A stretch of 11,199 nt of DNA from Phycisphaerae bacterium (GTDB lineage: Bacteria; Planctomycetota; Phycisphaerae; UBA1845; Fen-1342): positions 1 through 11,199 of the forward strand of contig JALSRY010000447.1 of NCBI GenBank assembly GCA_026984555.1. Reading direction: 5' to 3'. Position numbers and translations under genes: made by a program. The notes beneath the pieces are model-generated. The model was given only the letters and a program-made list of their open reading frames with translations, had not been told where the DNA came from and ran no database searches. This document shows, one piece after another, positions 7,376 through 11,199 of the stretch; within the stretch, counting starts at the first letter, position 1; the number at the start of each line of letters is the position of its first letter.

Positions 7376-7382
7376 GATCACC
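7376..7382 (-). promoter_or_regulatory. Unusual Shine-Dalgarno match at the phosphatase start
   Basis: On the minus strand GGTGATC lies one base before the GTG start. This matches the 3' half of the full anti-Shine-Dalgarno complement (AGGAGGTGATC) rather than the usual GGAGG core. In that register the core position would be about 6 nt from the start codon, which is normal spacing. It supports GTG at 7374 as the start. Confidence 0.45.
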
Positions 7383-7510
7383 GCCGGCGGGACCGCAATG
7401 ACCACGACGGTTGGCCGCGGCCCGCCCACCAGCCGAGAGTGTACCCCGACCCTCCGCCCGGCTGTAGCGTCGCGCGGAGCGTGCGAGCCTGCGAACGTTC
7501 CTACCGCCCG
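7383..7510. other. Gap between htrA and the phosphatase gene
   Basis: These 128 bp carry no gene. On the minus strand there is a TACACT -10-like hexamer, but no matching -35 is found at 16-18 bp. I cannot tell whether the phosphatase has its own promoter or is read through from htrA. Confidence 0.3.
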
Positions 7511-8863
<1,353 letters not shown>

Positions 8864-8870
8864 GACAGCA

Positions 8871-8874
8871 CTCC
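8871..8874 (-). promoter_or_regulatory. Ribosome binding site that fixes the htrA start
   Basis: On the minus strand GGAG is followed by 7 nt and the ATG at 8863. This decides between the ATG and the GTG 51 bp upstream. Confidence 0.65.
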
Positions 8875-8905
8875 GCAGGCTCGCGACGGATCGCCGGTAG
8901 ACATG

Positions 8906-8934
8906 ATTTGACACGCAACGGCGGCAATGCTCAA
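8906..8934 (-). promoter_or_regulatory. Candidate sigma-70-type promoter of htrA
   Basis: On the minus strand TTGAGC (8929-8934) and TCAAAT (8906-8911) are separated by exactly 17 bp. Each matches the consensus at 4 of 6 positions. The start of transcription would fall near 8899, about 36 nt before the htrA ATG. The boxes are weak, but spacing and placement fit. No clear envelope-stress sigma factor motif is recognised. Confidence 0.35.
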
Positions 8935-8972
8935 GCGCCCCGTCCGCCTCCCCGCGCGTGAAAACGCCCCAA

Positions 8973-8993
8973 CGGCCGCGACGCCGCGAGCCG
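8973..8993 (-). terminator. GC-rich hairpin downstream of the Ig-repeat gene, possible terminator
   Basis: CGGCCGCG (8973-8980) pairs with CGCG-A-GCCG (8985-8993): 8 bp with one bulged base and a 4-nt loop. On the minus strand it is followed by TTGGGGCGTTTTC, a short interrupted T-rich stretch. It lies about 110 nt past the stop of the Ig-repeat gene and upstream of the candidate htrA promoter, a sensible place to separate the two transcription units. Confidence 0.3.
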
Positions 8994-9105
8994 ACGCTGC
9001 TTCGCGCGAGGCGGAGGGGCGGAGATGAGATCGGCCGTGGCTACGAGGCTTCGCGATGGACGCTCTCCAAGGCTGTGGCGGCGGGCCACCCGCACGCCAC
9101 CTGCG

Positions 9106-11199
9106 CTACGGGCCGGGAACGAGCGGCTCCGGCGCAGGTGGCTCGGCGGGCGGCGGCGCGGTTTCCGTATCGCTCGGCGCGGGCGCCGCTGTGACGGTGA
9201 CGCTCGCGGTGTCGCTGGTCACGCTGCCACATCCGCCGGTGATGACCACGTCGTAATGCCCCGTGTCGCTCAAAGTCACGGCGGGAATCGTCAACGTGGC
9301 ATCCGTAGCGCCGTCGATCTCCACACCATTCTTGCGCCACTGGTAGGTGGCGGAACGATCCACCGTCGTTAGTCGCTGGTAGTAGACATTGGCCGAAGTC
9401 GGCACGGGCTGCTGGGGCAGGCTGCCGGTGTAAGGCGTCGCCAGCCCGTGGACGGTTTCGCCAAACGCCGCTCCCTGGGGATGAGCTCCGCCCCACGTGT
9501 AGGTGTAGTCGCCGGACCACGCCGCCCCGATGATGTAATAGCGTCCCGCCACGAGCGTCACGTCGATCGGGTTCGAGGCGTGAAACCCCGCGCCGGACGC
9601 CGGCGCGCCGACGGTGTCTTCCAGGATCAGCGTGTACGGGCCCTGCTCGCTTTCGGTGGATTCGTATACGAAAAAGGTCAGCGGGGTCGGCGTCGCGATG
9701 TCGAGGTACTGCTCGATTTCTACCAGCGTCGTCGTGGTGCTCACACTGTACGAGTTGCCGCGCAGCCGCGGGCCGGTGTTGGACATGGTGGGCGTGCCGA
9801 TCGTGTCCACGTCCACGGGAAAGGCGTTGGGATCGAGCTCGACCGTCAGTTCGAGCGGGTCGCCGACACGCAGGTGGCGGTCCGCGGGTTGTGTCAAGAT
9901 CGCCGGTCCCGGCGCGACGCTGAGCACCGCCGAGGTACTGGTCACGTCGCCGCACGGATTGCTGAGTACGACGTCGTAGGTGCCCGCGTCGTCGAGCGTC
10001 GCCGCGGCGAGCGCGTATGTGTCGCTCGTCGCGCCGGGGATGTCCGCGCCGTCCTTGCGCCACTGATACGCGATGTTCGTGCCGTCGGCCGCGACGGAGA
10101 ATGTGACCGGCTCGCCGGTACACACCAGCGCGCCGGCCGGTTGCTGCGTGATGGCGACTGGTTCGTCGATGGTCACGGTCGCCGGCGCGCTCTCGATGCT
10201 CCCGCAGCCGTTGAGAACGACGACGGTGTACACGCCTGCGTCCGCGGAACTCGGTGCGGCGACAACGTATTGCTCCCCGGTCGCGTCCGGGATGTCCGCG
10301 CCGTCCTTGCGCCACTGGTACCGCAGGTTCGACCCCTCGGCCGCAACCCCGAGCACCAGCGGCGCGGCGGTGCAGCCCGCTTGGTCTTCCGGCTGCGCGG
10401 TGATCGCCGGTGGCTGGTCGGAAACCGTCACGGTCGCCGCCGCGCTCGTCACGCTGCCGCAGGCGTTGGTCACGACGGCGTCGTAGCTGCCGGCATCGTT
10501 AGGGTCGAGCGCAGGCAGCAGCAGGTAGGGGTTCGTTTCGCCCGGTAGATCGACCCCGTCCTTGCGCCACTGGTAGCTCAAATCGGGGCCATCGGCGGTG
10601 ACCACCAGCACGAGCGCATCGCCGGTGCAGCCGTCGTAATCGTTCGGATCCCCGGTGATCGTCGCGCCCTGCGCGAGTGTGACCGTCGCCGGTTCGCTCG
10701 TGACCGAACCGCATGTGCTGGTGACGACGACGTCGTAATCCGCGGCGTCGCCCGCCGACATTTCCGCGATTGTGTAGCTGCTGCTGGCGGCGCCGGGAAT
10801 GTCCTCGTCGTTCTTTCGCCACTGGTACGTCAACGCCAGGTCCGACGTCGTCAGTCGTTGGAGGTAGGCTGCTCCGTTCGTATTGGCCGGCGGCGGGTCC
10901 GGCAGGGGATCGGTCCAGTTGAGCGCGAACCCCGCCAGCGCGCTGCCGAATGAGGTCGCCTCCGGTTGCGTATAGCTCCACGTGTACCCGTAGGCGTTCG
11001 ACCAGCCGGCACCGATGATGTAATAGTGCCCGGCCGCCAGGGGAACCGCCAACGCATTGGACGAGACGAAACCGGCCCCCGTGCCCGCGTTCGTGACCGT
11101 GTCCTGCGCGATCAGCGCGTAGGGACCGGAGTAGTTGTCCGCCTCGTACACGAAAAACACGAACGTGCCGGCCGTGGTTACGTCGATGTATTGCTCGAT
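9106..11199 (-). CDS. Large multi-domain Ig-like repeat protein, N-terminus beyond window
   Basis: The frame is open from the right edge to a TAG at 9106-9108, giving 697 visible residues; the start is outside. Five Ig-like domains are recognised by 'YQWRK', 'DAG.Y.VVV' and 'N.CGSVTS' type motifs. Their strand-C motifs lie at about 10830, 10578, 10320, 10068 and 9348 (plus coordinates of the coding start). Two copies of an unrecognised module ('X') with FFVYE, GPY.LI, DTV, GAGF, YYIIGA.W and QRLTT occur at 11199-10831 (partial) and 9834-9349. The protein ends in a Pro/Glu/Ala-rich tail of about 27 residues, with no dockerin, PEP-CTERM or autotransporter signal. Such repeat proteins are usually exported and may act in adhesion or the cell surface, but the signal peptide is not visible and no function can be assigned. 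It is divergent in style from, but on the same strand as, htrA, and ends 242 bp upstream of the htrA start. Confidence 0.9.
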   Translation of the reverse strand: MEQYIDVTTAGTFVFFVYEADNYSGPYALIAQDTVTNAGTGAGFVSSNALAVPLAAGHYYIIGAGWSNAYGYTWSYTQPEATSFGSALAGFALNWTDPLPDPPPANTNGAAYLQRLTTSDLALTYQWRKNDEDIPGAASSSYTIAEMSAGDAADYDVVVTSTCGSVTSEPATVTLAQGATITGDPNDYDGCTGDALVLVVTADGPDLSYQWRKDGVDLPGETNPYLLLPALDPNDAGSYDAVVTNACGSVTSAAATVTVSDQPPAITAQPEDQAGCTAAPLVLGVAAEGSNLRYQWRKDGADIPDATGEQYVVAAPSSADAGVYTVVVLNGCGSIESAPATVTIDEPVAITQQPAGALVCTGEPVTFSVAADGTNIAYQWRKDGADIPGATSDTYALAAATLDDAGTYDVVLSNPCGDVTSTSAVLSVAPGPAILTQPADRHLRVGDPLELTVELDPNAFPVDVDTIGTPTMSNTGPRLRGNSYSVSTTTTLVEIEQYLDIATPTPLTFFVYESTESEQGPYTLILEDTVGAPASGAGFHASNPIDVTLVAGRYYIIGAAWSGDYTYTWGGAHPQGAAFGETVHGLATPYTGSLPQQPVPTSANVYYQRLTTVDRSATYQWRKNGVEIDGATDATLTIPAVTLSDTGHYDVVITGGCGSVTSDTASVTVTAAPAPSDTETAPPPAEPPAPEPLVPGP
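9190..9915 (-). other. Ig-like domain 5, interrupted by module X copy 2
   Basis: The first two strands of an Ig-like domain (ILTQPADRHLRVGDPLELTV, 9915-9835) are followed not by strand C but by about 162 residues of module X (9834-9349). Strand C then resumes (TYQWRKNGVEI) and the domain completes normally through GGCGSVTSDTASVTV (9348-9190). In the uninterrupted Ig domains, strand B is followed by only 5-7 residues before YQWRK. This reads as a domain inserted in the B-C loop. Confidence 0.65.
9916..10662 (-). repeat. Three tandem uninterrupted Ig-like domains (Ig2-Ig4)
   Basis: Three successive domains of about 80-84 residues (10662-10420, 10419-10168 and 10167-9916). Each has a Cys before strand B (GCTGD, GCTAA, VCTGE), YQWRKDG, an acidic residue then AG.Y, and a Cys in NACGSVTS, NGCGSIES or NPCGDVTS. 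The two Cys per domain could form a disulphide. DNA-level similarity peaks at strand C. A 29-bp stretch at 10037-10065 is identical at 10289-10317 (252 bp apart), and its 20-bp core region at 10301-10320 recurs at 10556-10575 (255 bp apart). Confidence 0.75.
10831..11199 (-). other. Module X copy 1 (partial, runs off the window)
   Basis: The visible part begins IEQYIDVTTAGTFVFFVYE and ends AAYLQRLTTSDLAL, directly joined to TYQWRKND of the first Ig-like domain. It aligns along its whole visible length with copy 2 (IEQYLDI..., FFVYE, GAGF..SN, YYIIGA.WS, Y.YTW, QRLTT), with clear divergence between them. About 40 residues at its N-terminus should lie beyond the window. Confidence 0.7.

Noticed and set aside
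8864..8914. GTG start at 8914 for htrA
   Set aside because: No ribosome site, and it would put 17 extra residues before a good signal peptide; the ATG at 8863 has GGAG at the right distance.
8944..9014. Long-range inverted repeat (CCGCCT...CGCGCG at 8944-8958 with CGCGCGAGGCGG at 9003-9014)
   Set aside because: Arms are 44 nt apart with a 3-nt bulge. Such pairing is easily found by chance at this GC content, and a tighter hairpin (8973-8993) lies inside.
9448..10548. Plus-strand frame of 366 codons opposite the Ig-repeat gene
   Set aside because: Its repeated Arg/Gly/Val-rich phrases simply mirror the Ig repeats on the other strand.
9331..10827. Regularly spaced direct repeats that could suggest a CRISPR-like array
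   Set aside because: They are about 250 bp apart, differ from one another, and coincide with the strand-C codons of Ig domains in one open frame. They are coding repeats.

Overview
The window is about 11.2 kb of high-GC bacterial DNA with strong G/C bias at third codon positions. The organism is probably a planctomycete (Planctomycetota, perhaps the Phycisphaerae side). This is inferred from gene content: ClpC, a GYF_2-AIM24 fusion, a SpoIIE-type phosphatase with sensor domains, and a large surface protein built of 'YQWRK' Ig-like repeats. No rRNA, tRNA, CRISPR array, insertion sequence, integrase or toxin-antitoxin pair is visible, so this looks like ordinary chromosome rather than an island.

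Left half, plus strand (2-5589): the tail of an unidentified gene; clpC behind a recognisable sigma-70-like promoter; a small lipoprotein with about 20-residue solenoid-like repeats (DUF3060-like); a GYF_2 + AIM24 protein; and a small tail-anchored protein with a degenerate J-like domain. Each gene has its own Shine-Dalgarno sequence. The gaps are 100-325 bp, so these are not tightly packed operon genes.

Right half, minus strand (5644-11199): read in transcription order from the right edge, a large multi-Ig exported or surface protein whose N-terminus lies beyond the window, then an HtrA/DegP-type periplasmic serine protease, then a PocR-like/GAF/SpoIIE PP2C phosphatase. The two halves converge at about 5590-5643, where a long two-part inverted repeat fills almost the whole gap and probably ends transcription from both sides.

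Functionally the window leans towards protein quality control: ClpC in the cytoplasm, HtrA in the envelope and a J-like membrane protein. A signalling phosphatase and envelope proteins accompany them. There is no convincing evidence of a new multi-gene system. The most unusual item is the Ig protein. In it an unrecognised domain of roughly 160 residues appears to be inserted inside an Ig-like domain, between strands B and C, and a second copy of the same arrangement occurs at the right edge.
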